From Deltaproteobacteria bacterium (lineage in GTDB: Bacteria; Myxococcota; Myxococcia; Myxococcales; 40CM-4-68-19), in the NCBI GenBank assembly GCA_005879315.1, contig VBLC01000048.1:17919-81918 (forward strand): a stretch of DNA of 64,000 bases, given 5' to 3'. A program made the position numbers and the translations under genes. The stretch's first letter is position 1. Each line of letters starts with the position of its first letter. Shown here in pieces: positions 50,032-60,611 of this stretch. The notes below the pieces were generated by a model. The model was given only the letters and a program-made list of their open reading frames with translations, was not told the origin of the DNA and did no database searches.

Positions 50032-50622
50032 TCAGCGGCCTGCCAGCGGCGGGCGCCCGAGCAGCCGATCGAGCGCGAGGTTGACGAGCAGAACGTTGAC
50101 GCGCGGCTCGCCAAGCACCAGCAGATCGCGGCCTTCGACGTTGCTCTCAATCACCGCGCGCACTCGCGCCTCGGCCACACCGCGAGCACGAGCGATGCGC
50201 GGCGCCTGCCAGAGCGCGGCGGCGGGCGAGAGGTGCGGATCGAGGCCGCTCGCGGAAGTGGTGAGGAGTTCCGGCGGCACCGGTCTTGTGCTTTGCGGCT
50301 GCAGCCGGTCGCGCTCTTTCTGCGCCCGCTCGCGCAGCGCCTTGGAAGTGGGGCCGAGATTCGACCCGCCCGAGGAAGTGGCGTCGTAGCCTTTCTCGCC
50401 AGCCGCCGAGGGGCGCGGCTGCAAGTAGGCATCGGCCGTGAAGAGCTGTGCAATCAGCTCCGACCCCACCACCTGCCCTTTCTCGTCGGTGACCAGGCTT
50501 CCCCGCGCGCGCTGGGGAAAGAGGATTAGCGCCACGCCGGCGGTGAAGAGCGGATAGGCGAGGCCAGTCAGCACAAGCGTGACCAGCGTCGCGCGAAGGG
50601 CAATGAGGAGCTCGCGTTTCAT
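50032..50622 (-). CDS. kdpC: K+-transporting ATPase subunit C
   Basis: [71 protein letters not shown]. Confidence 0.95.
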   Translation of the reverse strand: MKRELLIALRATLVTLVLTGLAYPLFTAGVALILFPQRARGSLVTDEKGQVVGSELIAQLFTADAYLQPRPSAAGEKGYDATSSGGSNLGPTSKALRERAQKERDRLQPQSTRPVPPELLTTSASGLDPHLSPAAALWQAPRIARARGVAEARVRAVIESNVEGRDLLVLGEPRVNVLLVNLALDRLLGRPPLAGR

Positions 50623-52694
50623 GTCAACCCCAGGGCGCCGAGCCCGAGATCGATCAGCTTGATGCCGGCGAACGGCGCGATCACTCCGCCCACGCCGTAG
50701 ACCACGAGCGACCGGCGGAGCAACGCCGCGGCGCCCAGCGGCCGGTAACGCACGCCGCGCAGCGCGAGCGGAATCAAGAGGATGATGATGATGGCGTTGA
50801 AGATCACCGCCGAGAGAATGGCGCTGTAGGGCGAGGACAGCCGCATCACATCGAGCGGGGCCAACTCGGGAAATGCGCCGACGAAGAGGGCTGGAAGGAT
50901 GGCGAAGTACTTGGCGACGTCGTTGGCGATCGAGAACGTCGTCAGCGTCCCGCGCGTCATCAAGAGCTGCTTGCCGACCTCGACCACCTCGAGGAGCTTG
51001 GTGGGGTCGGAGTCGAGGTCCACCATGTTGCCGGCTTCCTTGGCGGCCTGGGTACCGGTGTTCATCGCCACGCCCACGTCGGCCTGCGCGAGCGCGGGCG
51101 CGTCGTTGGTGCCGTCGCCGGTCATGGCGACGAGCTTGCCCTTGGCCTGCTCGTCGCGGATGAGCTGCATCTTCGCTTCCGGCGTGGCCTGCGCGAGGAA
51201 GTCGTCCACGCCGCTCTCACGCGCGATGGCCGCCGCGGTGCGCGGGTTGTCGCCGGTGATCATCACCGTGCGGATGCCCATGGCGCGGAAGCGCGCGAAC
51301 CGCTCGGCGATGCCGCCCTTGACCACGTCCTTCAAGTGGATGATGCCCAGCACCCGCGCGCCGTCGCAGACCGCGAGCGGCGTGCCGCCCGAGTCTCCGA
51401 TACGCCAGGCCGTCTTCACCACCTCTTCGCTCACGCTGCCGCCCTGCGAATTGACGTAGTCGACCACTGCGTCGACCGCGCCCTTGCGCACCTTGCGCTC
51501 GCCCATGTCGGCGCCGCTCATGCGCGTCTGCGCGGTGAACGGAATGAAATGGGCGATGCCCTTCGTCTCGCGCGCGCGCAAGCCGTACTGCTCCTTGAGC
51601 AACACCACGATGGAGCGCCCTTCGGGCGTCTCGTCGGCGAGGCTGGCAAGGTGCGCCGCATCGGCCAGTTCGGTGGCGGAAACGCCGGGCGCCGGCAACA
51701 GCTCGGTGGCGAGCCGGTTGCCCAGCGTGATGGTGCCGGTCTTGTCGAGCAACAATGTGTCCACGTCGCCGGCCGCCTCGACGGCGCGGCCGCTCATCGC
51801 CAGCACGTTCTTGCGCAAGAGGCGATCCATGCCAGCGATGCCGATAGCGGAGAGGAGCCCGCCGATGGTTGTGGGGATGAGGCAGACCAGGAGCGCCACG
51901 ATGGCCGTCGCTCCCAGGCGGATGCCGGAGTAGATGCCGAGCGGCACCAGGGTGACGCAGGCGAAGAGGAAGATGATGGTCAATCCGACGAGAAGGATGT
52001 GTAGTGCGATCTCATTCGGCGTCTTCTGCCGCGAGGCGCCCTCGACCAGCCCGATCATCTTGTCGAGGAACGACTCGCCCGGATCCGCGGTGACGCGCAC
52101 CACGATCCTGTCCGAGAGCACTTTGGTGCCGCCGGTGACCGCGCTGCGGTCGCCGCCGCTCTCGCGGATGACGGGCGCCGACTCGCCGGTGATGGCCGAC
52201 TCGTCCACCGAGGCGATGCCCTCGATTACCTCGCCGTCGCCGGGGATGATCTGGCCCGCCTCGACCACCACCACGTCGCCCTTGTGCAGGCGCGAGGCAG
52301 GGATCATCTCCTCCATCGCCAGCGGCAGAGTGTCCGGCGGCAGGGGCCACTCGCGGTACTTGCGGGCGATGCTCTCCTTGCGCATCTTGCGCAGCGTGTC
52401 CGCCTGGGCCTTGCCGCGGCCCTCGGCCACCGCCTCGGCGAAGTTGGCGAACACAACGGTGAACCAGAGCCAGAGCGAGACCGCGAGCGTGAACCAGCGC
52501 GGCGCGCTGCCGGCGGCCGGCGAGAAGACGTCGCGCAGCCAGATCAGCGTGGTGAGGAGGCTCCCGATCTCCACCACGAACATGACCGGGTTCTTCGCCA
52601 CCAGTTGCGGTGCGAGCTTCTTGACGCTCTCGACGACGGCCGGCCCCAGGATGCCGGGGTCGAAGAGCGAGAGTTGCTTCGCCTTGGAGGCCAC
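50619..52694 (-). CDS. kdpB: K+-transporting ATPase subunit B
   Basis: [59 protein letters not shown]. Confidence 0.97.
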   Translation of the reverse strand: MASKAKQLSLFDPGILGPAVVESVKKLAPQLVAKNPVMFVVEIGSLLTTLIWLRDVFSPAAGSAPRWFTLAVSLWLWFTVVFANFAEAVAEGRGKAQADTLRKMRKESIARKYREWPLPPDTLPLAMEEMIPASRLHKGDVVVVEAGQIIPGDGEVIEGIASVDESAITGESAPVIRESGGDRSAVTGGTKVLSDRIVVRVTADPGESFLDKMIGLVEGASRQKTPNEIALHILLVGLTIIFLFACVTLVPLGIYSGIRLGATAIVALLVCLIPTTIGGLLSAIGIAGMDRLLRKNVLAMSGRAVEAAGDVDTLLLDKTGTITLGNRLATELLPAPGVSATELADAAHLASLADETPEGRSIVVLLKEQYGLRARETKGIAHFIPFTAQTRMSGADMGERKVRKGAVDAVVDYVNSQGGSVSEEVVKTAWRIGDSGGTPLAVCDGARVLGIIHLKDVVKGGIAERFARFRAMGIRTVMITGDNPRTAAAIARESGVDDFLAQATPEAKMQLIRDEQAKGKLVAMTGDGTNDAPALAQADVGVAMNTGTQAAKEAGNMVDLDSDPTKLLEVVEVGKQLLMTRGTLTTFSIANDVAKYFAILPALFVGAFPELAPLDVMRLSSPYSAILSAVIFNAIIIILLIPLALRGVRYRPLGAAALLRRSLVVYGVGGVIAPFAGIKLIDLGLGALGLT

Positions 52695-52697
52695 GGC

Positions 52698-54371
52698 CTA
52701 GAACACCTTTCCCGCCGCGCCGGCGAAGTGCTCCGCGAGCGGGCCGAGCGAGAGCGCGGGGAAGAAGGTGAGCGCTCCGACGATCACCACCACCGAGATG
52801 AGCAGCGTGACGAAGAGCGCGCCATTGGTGGGGAAGGTACCGGTCCCGGCCGGGATGACCTTCTTGCCCGCCATCGATCCGGCGATGGCGAGCGCCGGCA
52901 CGATCATCAGGAATCGCCCGATGAGCATGTCGAAGCCGAGCGCCACGTTCCAGAAGGGCGTGTTGGCGTTCAGTCCCGCGAAGGTCGAGCCGTTGTTTCC
53001 CGCGCCGCTGGAAAAGGCGTAGAGGATTTCCGACAGGCCGTGCGGCCCGGCGTTGGCGAGGCTGCTGGTTCCGTAGGGCACGACCGCGGCCCAGCCGGCG
53101 AGGCTCAAGATGATGAGCGGGAAGACCAGCACGTAGAGCATGGCCAGCTTCATCTCGCGCGCCTCGATTTTTTTTCCCAGGTATTCGGGCGTGCGGCCCA
53201 CCATCAGGCCGGCGATGAAGACGGTGAGCAGCACGAAGACCAGCATTCCGTAGAGGCCCGCGCCAACCCCGCCGAAGATCACTTCGCCGAGTTGGATGTT
53301 GGCCAGCGGCACCAAACCGCCGAGCGGGGTGAAGCTGTCGTGCATGGAGTTGACCGCCCCGCAGCTCGCGTCAGTGGTGACGGTGGCAAAGAGTGCCGAG
53401 GCGGCGATGCCGAATCGCGTCTCCTTTCCTTCCAGGTTCGGCGCGTGCAGCGCGGGGTTGTCGCGGCTCTCGGCCGCGTAGGTCGCCGTGACTCCCGCGA
53501 AGAAGAGCACGGCCATGGCGGCGAAGAGCGCCCAACCCTGCCGCTGATCGCCGGCCATGCGCCCGTACGTCCAGGTCAGCGCCGACGGAATGGCAAAGAT
53601 GGACACTAGCTGTACAAAGTTCGTGAGCGGCGTTGGGTTCTCGAACGGGTGGGCGCTGTTGGCGTTGAAGAAGCCGCCGCCGTTGGTGCCGAGCATCTTG
53701 ATCGCTTCCTGCGAGGCGACCGGGCCCATCGCGAGCGTCTGCTTCACGCCCTCGAGCGTGGTCAGCTCTTTGTACGGCGCGAGGTTCTGCAGCACTCCCT
53801 GCGAGACGAGAAAGAGCGCGTAGAAGAAGCTGATGGGAAGCAGCACGTAGATGGTGGCACGCAGCAGGTCGGCCCAGAAGTTGCCGACGGTGTGGCCGCG
53901 CCCCTTGCGCGTGAACCCGCGCGCCAGCGCCAGCGCCACCGCGATTCCCGCCGCCGCCGAGGTGAAATTGTGCCAGGCGAGTCCGGCCATCTGGGTGAGG
54001 TAGCTAACCGTCGTCTCGGGCGTGTACGCCTGCCAGTTGGTGTTGGTGGCGAAGCTCGCGGCGGTGTTGAAGGCAAGCGCCGGCTCGACGCCGGACAAGT
54101 GCTGCGGGTTGAAGGGCAGGTGCAACTGAAGCCGCTCGATAGCGTAGGTGACCAGCACGCCGAAGAGGCTGAAGGCGAGCAGCGAAATTGTGTATGCGGA
54201 CCAGCTTTGCTCTTCGCCCGCGGTCCCGCAGAGACGGAACGCGGCGCGCTCGAGGCGCGGCAACAGCGGCGGCCCCGCGAAGACGCGGAACATGTACGCG
54301 CCGAGCGGCCTGGTCACCGCCAGCACGACGAGAAAGAAGAGTCCGATCTGCGCCCAGCCGATGGCGGTCAT
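52698..54371 (-). CDS. kdpA: K+-transporting ATPase subunit A
   Basis: [53 protein letters not shown]. Confidence 0.97.
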   Translation of the reverse strand: MTAIGWAQIGLFFLVVLAVTRPLGAYMFRVFAGPPLLPRLERAAFRLCGTAGEEQSWSAYTISLLAFSLFGVLVTYAIERLQLHLPFNPQHLSGVEPALAFNTAASFATNTNWQAYTPETTVSYLTQMAGLAWHNFTSAAAGIAVALALARGFTRKGRGHTVGNFWADLLRATIYVLLPISFFYALFLVSQGVLQNLAPYKELTTLEGVKQTLAMGPVASQEAIKMLGTNGGGFFNANSAHPFENPTPLTNFVQLVSIFAIPSALTWTYGRMAGDQRQGWALFAAMAVLFFAGVTATYAAESRDNPALHAPNLEGKETRFGIAASALFATVTTDASCGAVNSMHDSFTPLGGLVPLANIQLGEVIFGGVGAGLYGMLVFVLLTVFIAGLMVGRTPEYLGKKIEAREMKLAMLYVLVFPLIILSLAGWAAVVPYGTSSLANAGPHGLSEILYAFSSGAGNNGSTFAGLNANTPFWNVALGFDMLIGRFLMIVPALAIAGSMAGKKVIPAGTGTFPTNGALFVTLLISVVVIVGALTFFPALSLGPLAEHFAGAAGKVF

Positions 54372-54374
54372 CGC

Positions 54375-54464
54375 TTAGAACCGCTCGGGCTTGAGGAGCG
54401 CGCAGGCGAGATAGACGGTGAGCAGCGCCGTCAGCGCGAGGCCGATTCCGTATTCGAGAGTCAC
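54375..54464 (-). CDS. kdpF: K+-transporting ATPase subunit F, 29 aa
   Basis: Manual translation VTLEYGIGLALTALLTVYLACALLKPERF*; immediately upstream of kdpA; below ORF-track cutoff. Confidence 0.85.
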   Translation of the reverse strand: MTLEYGIGLALTALLTVYLACALLKPERF

Positions 54465-54547
54465 GGCATGCCCTCGCAGTAACGCACGTAGGCCCACGAC
54501 AGCGCGAAGAACGCGACGGTCCCGAGGACGAACCAGAAGTCGAGCAT
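54461..54547 (-). CDS. 28-aa hydrophobic micro-ORF preceding kdpF
   Basis: Manual translation MLDFWFVLGTVAFFALSWAYVRYCEGMP*; gaggtg SD-like before ATG; GTGA overlap with kdpF. Confidence 0.6.
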   Translation of the reverse strand: MLDFWFVLGTVAFFALSWAYVRYCEGMP

Positions 54548-54606
54548 GGCACCTCGCTGTGCATGCGCCATGCCTGTCCGCTCAGAGGGGCGCGGCCCAC
54601 GGCGGC

Positions 54607-54651
54607 TTGCACGATGCAAGGAACGCTGCGGCGCGAGGTTGCAATGTGCAA
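54607..54651. promoter_or_regulatory. Twin dyads upstream of the kdp operon (candidate regulator binding sites)
   Basis: TTGCA-CGA-TGCAA (54607-54619) and TTGCA-ATG-TGCAA (54639-54651), centres 32 bp apart. Confidence 0.55.
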
Positions 54652-55647
54652 TCAGAAAGTCGCGACGGCGCTGGCAAGAGCCAGCGCTTGCGTCTTCGAG
54701 GAAGCGAATACGGCCGCGTCCGACGCGTCGAAGCGCCCTTCGAGCTTCAAGACGAGGTGTTCCGCCGGACGCAGCTCAAGAGTCACGGTGCCATCCTTGA
54801 GGAGCTGCGGAGTCCCGGAGAGGAATCCGTCGGCGTCATCGTAATACTCGGCGCGGAGCGCCAGAGCGGCCTTCTGGTTTAGCGCAAGGCGCGCGAACAG
54901 ACCCGCTCCGTGCCACGCCGCCGCTCCCTTGGCGCGATCCTGCCGGCCCACGTCCACCGTCGCCCCCAGCGAGAGCTGTGCGGTCGCCTTGTATTGCGCG
55001 GTGACGTCGCCGAAGAGGCGCCAGTGCGAATCGTCCCCCGGCAGCTCGGGGCCGGCGAAGGTGTTGAGAGCGACCGAGAGGCGATCACCGGCGAATGCAA
55101 TCTGCGTCCCCACCGCCTTGGCGCGGTTGTTGTCCTCGATGATTTGCCAGCCATTTAGGAAATGGATCTGCGCGGACCAGTGCGCGTCGAACGCGTAGGC
55201 GATTTTCAATCCAGCTTGATAGTAAGGCGAGAACTCGCCCATGTAGCCGCGCGTATAGTTCCAATTGTCTTTGGAGAAGAAGCTCTCGTAGCCGATGTGC
55301 GAGGGATAGATACCGGCCTCGAAGAGCAGCCCCGACCCGATGGACGCGGTATAGCTCACGCTCGCTTGATAGATGGCGCGCCAGATCTCCGGCTCGCGCT
55401 CCGCCGCGTGCACTACTTCAGGGCCGGTGCCGTAGGCGAGCGTAAGGTGGAATCCAACCGGCTTGGGCTCGAGCGCGACGTCGAGCGCCGCCGCGTTGAG
55501 GCTCACCTCGTTCGCGCGGTGCGCGGTCGTGCCGGTGCCGGGCAAGAAGTTCTCCGAGCCGTGAGCGTTGTACGCGTAGAAGACATCGACCAGGCCATGA
55601 ACGTCGACGGCCTGCGCGAGCAAGAGAGCGATAGCGAGTGCGGGCAT
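54652..55647 (-). CDS. Outer-membrane beta-barrel porin (BBP2/OmpL-like)
   Basis: LVDVFYAYNAHGSENFLPGTGTTAHRANEVSLNAAALDV...; aromatic beta-strands; GLLFEAGIYPSHIGYESFFSKDNWNYTRGY. Confidence 0.75.
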   Translation of the reverse strand: MPALAIALLLAQAVDVHGLVDVFYAYNAHGSENFLPGTGTTAHRANEVSLNAAALDVALEPKPVGFHLTLAYGTGPEVVHAAEREPEIWRAIYQASVSYTASIGSGLLFEAGIYPSHIGYESFFSKDNWNYTRGYMGEFSPYYQAGLKIAYAFDAHWSAQIHFLNGWQIIEDNNRAKAVGTQIAFAGDRLSVALNTFAGPELPGDDSHWRLFGDVTAQYKATAQLSLGATVDVGRQDRAKGAAAWHGAGLFARLALNQKAALALRAEYYDDADGFLSGTPQLLKDGTVTLELRPAEHLVLKLEGRFDASDAAVFASSKTQALALASAVATF

Positions 55648-55744
55648 GGCGTCGCCCTCCTGCATCCCGGATGCCAGGGCGTCCTCGCGCGCATCCTTCG
55701 GATGAGTCGCCGGCGCCTCTGCAAGTGATGAAGAGCAGATGGAG

Positions 55745-55821
55745 TGGCGGGCGCTACTGGATTCGAACCAGTGGCCTTCGGCTTCGGAGACCGACGCTCT
55801 ATCCAACTGAGCTAAGCGCCC
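55745..55821 (-). tRNA. tRNA-Arg(CCG), CCA encoded
   Basis: Reverse complement GGGCGCTTAGCTCAGTTGGATAGAGCGTCGGTCTCCGAAGCCGAAGGCCACTGGTTCGAATCCAGTAGCGCCCGCCA folds as cloverleaf; anticodon loop CTCCGAA gives CCG. Confidence 0.95.
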
Positions 55822-55868
55822 GCGAGGCGAAGGCTCTATCCCGCCCGGCGCGGGCAGGCAAGGCGATT

Positions 55869-56642
55869 TCAGCGGACGGCCGTGGGGGCGAGCTTGCGCC
55901 CCTCGGCCGCGAAGCGCGGGCTGCGCAACAGACCCCAGCGCGCGGCGCGATATTGCAGTGCGGTGGCGAGGACGCCGAAGCCGTACTTCACGCTGCGGCG
56001 GAAATTGATCGACGACGCCTCGGCGAAGTAGCGCGCCGGGCAGGTGATCTCGCCGATCTGGAATCCGAACCAGATCGCCTGCGCCAGCATCTGGTTGTCG
56101 AAGACGAAGTCGTCGGAGTTCTCCTCCAGCGGAAGCGTCTCGAGGAGCCGGCGGGAGAAGGCGCGATAGCCCGTGTGGTACTCGGCCAGCTTGTAGCCGA
56201 TCAACAAGTTCTCGAAGAGCGTCAGCAGGCGGTTTGCAAAATATTTCCAGACCGGCATGCCGCCCGCCAGCGCGCCGGCGCCGAGAACGCGCGAGCCGAG
56301 CACGGCGTCGAAGTGGCCGCTCGCCACCATTCCCGCCATCGCCGGGATCAGGCGCGGCGAATACTGGTAGTCGGGGTGGACCATCACCACGATGTCCGCT
56401 CCGCGCGCGAGCGCCTCGGCGTAGCAGGTCTTCTGGTTGCCGCCGTAGCCGCGATTGCTGGGATGGACGATGACGTGCAGCCCGAGCTCGCGCGCGACCC
56501 GGACCGTCTCGTCGCGCGACTGATCGTCGACGAGGATGACGTCGTCGGCGACGCCGCGGTCGATCTCCTCGGCCGTCCGCCGCAGCGTCTTCTCCGCGTT
56601 GTACGCGGGCATCACCACGCAGATGCGGCGGCCGGAGATCAT
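55869..56642 (-). CDS. Glycosyltransferase family 2
   Basis: [53 protein letters not shown]. Confidence 0.92.
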   Translation of the reverse strand: MISGRRICVVMPAYNAEKTLRRTAEEIDRGVADDVILVDDQSRDETVRVARELGLHVIVHPSNRGYGGNQKTCYAEALARGADIVVMVHPDYQYSPRLIPAMAGMVASGHFDAVLGSRVLGAGALAGGMPVWKYFANRLLTLFENLLIGYKLAEYHTGYRAFSRRLLETLPLEENSDDFVFDNQMLAQAIWFGFQIGEITCPARYFAEASSINFRRSVKYGFGVLATALQYRAARWGLLRSPRFAAEGRKLAPTAVR

Positions 56643-57970
56643 GCCGCCTCCCGGAAGCGGACCGCGACGGTAGCGCAGAGAAGTCCCACGCAGAGCCAGT
56701 AATAATTGCAAAAGGGCTGCTTGTAGAAGAGCAGCACCGCGAACCAGGCGGCGGCCGCGGCAGCGACGGCCTGCAAGAGGGTCGTGCGCGGGCGCAGGCA
56801 GAGGACGAGCACGATGGCGCCCAGACCGAGCGAGAGATAGACGAGCGAGCCGTAGTTCCCGGGATGCAGGTGCGCGAAGAGCGCGGGCAGCGAGAGCGAG
56901 TCGTCGCGGAACGGCTGCAAGAGCTGCATGCGGATCACGCCGCGGATGAAGCCGCGGAAGTCCCAGGCGGCGAAGGGCACCAGGACTGCGAGCGCCACGG
57001 CCGCTGCGACGCCGATCGACTTCCAGCGCCGCTCCGCCGGCAGCGCGAAGGCGAGGGGCACGACAAGATAAGGCGAGCCCTGCTTGCTCGCGGCGACAAG
57101 CCCGATCGCCGCGCCGGCCCAAAGTATCCGGCCGCGCGCAATGGCGAGAACGGCGAGCGCGAAGCAGGCCAGGACCAGCGGCTCGGTCCAGGCCTGCTCG
57201 AGGACGAAGAAGGTGCGCGGCTGGTAGAGCACGAAGAGCGCGGCCAGCTCGGCGGCGACGCTCGCGCCGGCCCGCGCCAGCGCCCAGGCCGAAAGCAGCA
57301 TCAGCGCCAGGAGCGAATAGCGGATGTCCCCGAGGAGCACATATCCCGGAAGGTCGGTGAGGATGGTCAGGGGCGGATAGGGATAGGCGGCGAGCCGGCC
57401 GTTCTGCAGGAGCTCGGCGGCGTACATCTTGCCGGTCAGGTTTCCATAGATGTTGGGATAGGACGCCGAATAGGGATCGATGCCGTGCCGAAGCGCTTCG
57501 GAAGCGCCCTGCTGCAAGATCCAGACGTCCACCCACGGCCGCGGGCTGGCGCGGATGATCGCGATGCCCATCACCGCGAAGCAGGCGAGCAGCAGAACGA
57601 AGCGCATCTTGACGAGCGATGCGCGCAGATGCACGCAGAGATAGGCGGAGAGCAAGACCAGGGCAGCGAGCGCGAACCAGCGGAAGCCGCCCTGCAGCGC
57701 GCGCTGGTCGGCATAGAAGGTCGGATTGCCGAGAAACTGGCAGGCCACGCCGAAGGCGCAGGCAGCGCCGAGAATGGCCTGCGCTGCAAAGGCAGGCTCG
57801 GGGGCAGCGCCGCGGCGCAGCCAGAGCGCGGCGACCAGCGAGAGCCCCGCTCCGAGCACGGCGAGCGCGACGGACCGCTCGTCGTACATGCCGCTCGAGA
57901 TCTGCAGTGCGAGCGCGAGGGCGGCCGCGGCCAGCGCGCAGAGGACGGCGGGCCCTCCAGCGAACTTCAC
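56639..57970 (-). CDS. Polytopic membrane protein, GT-C/DUF2029-like mannosyltransferase family
   Basis: GTG start; many TMs; [47 protein letters not shown]. Confidence 0.72.
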   Translation of the reverse strand: MKFAGGPAVLCALAAAALALALQISSGMYDERSVALAVLGAGLSLVAALWLRRGAAPEPAFAAQAILGAACAFGVACQFLGNPTFYADQRALQGGFRWFALAALVLLSAYLCVHLRASLVKMRFVLLLACFAVMGIAIIRASPRPWVDVWILQQGASEALRHGIDPYSASYPNIYGNLTGKMYAAELLQNGRLAAYPYPPLTILTDLPGYVLLGDIRYSLLALMLLSAWALARAGASVAAELAALFVLYQPRTFFVLEQAWTEPLVLACFALAVLAIARGRILWAGAAIGLVAASKQGSPYLVVPLAFALPAERRWKSIGVAAAVALAVLVPFAAWDFRGFIRGVIRMQLLQPFRDDSLSLPALFAHLHPGNYGSLVYLSLGLGAIVLVLCLRPRTTLLQAVAAAAAAWFAVLLFYKQPFCNYYWLCVGLLCATVAVRFREAA

Positions 57971-58010
57971 GGCCGCGCACTGTAGCAGAGGATCAGGGTA
58001 GAGTCGCCGC

Positions 58011-58898
58011 GTGATCCCCATCTCGTGCGCCTCCTGCGCGGGCGCGCTCTCGCCGCGGTTGCGCGAAGTGGAGGATCCGCAGACCCGAGAACGCTTCGAC
58101 ATCCTCGCCTGCCGGAGCTGCGGGCTCGGCCACACTTCGCCCGTTCCGGAGGATCTCGGCCGCTACTACGGCCGCCGCTATTACGGCGGCCGCCACGGTC
58201 TCACCCAGGCGCTCTGCCTCTGGCGGCGGGCGCGGCTACTGGATCGATTCGGCGGCAAAGGGCGCGTCCTCGACGTCGGCTGCGGCGACGGCAGCTTCCT
58301 CGACGCGGCCCGCGCTCGCGGCTGGGAGGTCGCGGGCACCGAGCGGAATCCGGCTCCGCCGCGGAGCAAGGAGCTGCAGGTCTTCCGATCGATCGCCGAG
58401 GCGAGCGGCCCCTTCAGCAGCGCTACTCTCTGGCACAGCCTCGAGCACCTCCCCGATCCGCGCGGCGCACTGGAACAGCTCCGCGCGCTGCTCGAGCCGA
58501 GGTCGACCGTCCTCGTCGCCGTCCCCGACGCGCAGGGAGCGCAGGCGCGCCTTTTCGGCCGGCTCTGGCGCCACCTGGACGTGCCTCGGCATCTGTTCCA
58601 CTTCGGGCGGGAGTCGCTGGCGCGGCTCCTCGAGCGCGCCGGTTTCACGCCTTACTGGTGGTGGCACCAGGAGATCGAGTACGACCTGCTCGGCTGGACG
58701 CAGTCGGCGCTCAATGCGCTGCCCGCAACTCACGATCTGCTCCTGCGCGCGCTCTCGGGCCGGCACCGGAGCGCAGGGGATCTGTTCGCCGGAGTTCTCC
58801 TCGGCGCGCTGCTCGGCGTGGCTGCTTTCCCCGCGGCGATGGCGACGGCCCTTCTCGGAAGCGGCGGGACGCTCATCGTCGCCGCGAGGCGCGCTTGA
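58011..58898 (+). CDS. Class I methyltransferase with N-terminal zinc-ribbon-like motif
   Basis: CASCAG...CRSCGLGHTSPVPEDLGRYYGRRYYGG; RVLDVGCGDGSFLDAARARGWEVAGTERNP. Confidence 0.88.
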   Translation: MIPISCASCAGALSPRLREVEDPQTRERFDILACRSCGLGHTSPVPEDLGRYYGRRYYGGRHGLTQALCLWRRARLLDRFGGKGRVLDVGCGDGSFLDAARARGWEVAGTERNPAPPRSKELQVFRSIAEASGPFSSATLWHSLEHLPDPRGALEQLRALLEPRSTVLVAVPDAQGAQARLFGRLWRHLDVPRHLFHFGRESLARLLERAGFTPYWWWHQEIEYDLLGWTQSALNALPATHDLLLRALSGRHRSAGDLFAGVLLGALLGVAAFPAAMATALLGSGGTLIVAARRA

Positions 58899-60199
58899 AG
58901 AGCGCCTTCTTTGCTCTCGCCGCTGTCGCCCTTGGCATCGCGCTGCAGCTCGGAGACGGCGGGCTCACTCCGGGCGCGCTGGGGCTGCTCACGGCCGCGC
59001 TCATCGCGCTCGTTGCATCGACGCAGGTGGGCGGCGAGCTCGACGAGCGCGGGATCGCCGTGCTGCTGGCAGCCGGCTGCGCCGTGGAGGGCTTGCTGCT
59101 CTTCACGCGCCCGCCGGGCATCTATCTCGAGCCGCGCCCCGGCGGGCCGTACCCATACTGGGCGGGGCTGGCCTTACTCCTGGCGTTCGCTTTGCTCGGA
59201 GCGCGTCAGGAAGCGCCGCGATGGCAGCTGCCGCTTCTCCTCGCGGTCCATTTCGCTCTCGGCGCCTGGGTGCTCTGGTCTTCGCCCGCGCCGCTCATCG
59301 ACGTCTTCACCTTCCAGCGCGACGCGATGGTCCACGCCCTGCAGGGCCACAATCCCTATGCGATGACGTTCGAGGATCCCTACGGCGGCAGATTCCCCTT
59401 CTATGGCGAGGGACTCCTCCGCGACGGCCGGGTGCAGGTCGGCTATCCCTATCCGCCGCTCTGCTTCGCGCTGGGGCTCGTCGCGCACCTTCTCGCCGGC
59501 GACTATCGATGGGCTGTATTGCTCTCCATCACTCTCTCCGCCGCCTGCATCGCCTGGGCGCAGCCGGACCGCGCCGGGCGCCTCGCGGCTGCGCTGCTCT
59601 TGCTCTCGCCGCGCGGATTCTTCGTGGTGGAGCAAGGGTGGACCGATCCGTACGTGCTCTTGCTCGCCTGCGCCGTCGCGCTCTGCGCCGTTCGCTTCCG
59701 GCGCGCTCTCCCCTGGATGCTCGGGGCGTTCCTGGCAGTCAAGCAATATGCGGTGCTGGCCTTGCCGCTCGTCGTCTTCATCGAGCGCCGGCCGTGGCGG
59801 CTCTTGCGCAACGCCCTGCTCTTCGCCGCCGCGCTCACCTTGCCCCTCGCGCTCCTCGATCTGCGCGCCTTCCTCGACGACGTCGTCCTCTTCCAGATCC
59901 GCCAGCCCTTCCGACCCGACGCTCTCAGCTACTCCGCGGCGCTCTTCTCCAAGACGGGCCGCGCGCTGCCTTCCTGGGCGCCACTGGCCACGCTGGCAGC
60001 GGGGATCTGGCTGGCGCTCCGCTCGATGCCGCGCGCGCCCGCGAGCCTGGCCGGCGCGATGGCGCTCTGCTACTGCGCCTTCTTTTCGGTCGGAAAGCAG
60101 GCCTTTTGCAACTACTACTTCTTCGTCCTCGGCCTCGCCGCCTGCGCCGCGGCGCTCACCGCGCCATCCGCACGATCGCCTGGTATTGCTCCTTCGTGA
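58895..60199 (+). CDS. Polytopic membrane protein, GT-C/DUF2029-like, paralogue of 56639-57970
   Basis: TTG start overlapping upstream stop; VGYPYPPLCFALGLVAHLLAGDYRW; FFVVEQGWTDPYVLLL; KQAFCNYYFFVLG. Confidence 0.72.
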   Translation: MKSAFFALAAVALGIALQLGDGGLTPGALGLLTAALIALVASTQVGGELDERGIAVLLAAGCAVEGLLLFTRPPGIYLEPRPGGPYPYWAGLALLLAFALLGARQEAPRWQLPLLLAVHFALGAWVLWSSPAPLIDVFTFQRDAMVHALQGHNPYAMTFEDPYGGRFPFYGEGLLRDGRVQVGYPYPPLCFALGLVAHLLAGDYRWAVLLSITLSAACIAWAQPDRAGRLAAALLLLSPRGFFVVEQGWTDPYVLLLACAVALCAVRFRRALPWMLGAFLAVKQYAVLALPLVVFIERRPWRLLRNALLFAAALTLPLALLDLRAFLDDVVLFQIRQPFRPDALSYSAALFSKTGRALPSWAPLATLAAGIWLALRSMPRAPASLAGAMALCYCAFFSVGKQAFCNYYFFVLGLAACAAALTAPSARSPGIAPS

Positions 60200-60611
60200 C
60201 CGGCTGCACCGAGAGCCGCATGCCGCGGCGGATGAGGAGCATCTCGCGCAGGTCCGGCTCTGCCTTGATCTCCGCCAGCGTCACCGGATGAGGGAACTTG
60301 CGCAGCGCCTTCAGCTCCACCTGGAACCAGCGCGGCTCGTCGGCAGGCGAGTCGGGATCGTAGTGGTCGTCCTTGCGATCGAACTGCGTCGGATCGGGAT
60401 GGCCCTCGCGGACCACTTCCGCTTCGCCCACCACCGCCGTCGGCTCGGCGCTGGAATGATAGATGAGCGCGCGGTCGCCCTTCTTCATCCCGTCGCGGAG
60501 GAAATTGCGCGCCTGGTAGTTGCGCACGCCGCTCCAGCCGGCCTTGCCGTCGCGCAAAAGGTCGTCGATGGAATAGCTGGAGGGCTCCGTCTTGAGCAGC
60601 CAGTAGCTCAT
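60156..60611 (-). CDS. EVE domain protein
   Basis: MSYWLLKTEPSSYSIDDLLRDGKAGWSGVRNYQARNFLRDGMKKGDRALIYHSS. Confidence 0.95.
   Translation of the reverse strand: MSYWLLKTEPSSYSIDDLLRDGKAGWSGVRNYQARNFLRDGMKKGDRALIYHSSAEPTAVVGEAEVVREGHPDPTQFDRKDDHYDPDSPADEPRWFQVELKALRKFPHPVTLAEIKAEPDLREMLLIRRGMRLSVQPVTKEQYQAIVRMAR

Larger units (their letters stand above)
43011..55791. mobile_element. Putative decayed integrative genomic island carrying kdp, bounded by tRNA-Arg 3' end direct repeats
   Basis: 47-nt direct repeats 43011-43057 and 55745-55791 (one mismatch), starting exactly at the tRNA CCA end; truncated genes inside; no integrase seen. Confidence 0.6.

Noticed and set aside
53168-53175. A8 run (coding strand) in kdpA as a programmed slippage site
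   Set aside because: Encodes the conserved YLGKKIE motif in frame with uninterrupted downstream KdpA sequence; no alternative-frame product visible.
54560-54575. Sigma-54-like promoter AGGCATGGCGCATGCA (GG-N10-GC) upstream of the kdp micro-ORF
   Set aside because: Spacing and 9 of 12 consensus positions fit, but the implied start site would fall within the SD/start codon of the 28-aa ORF, so it is only suggestive. 5'-RACE would decide.
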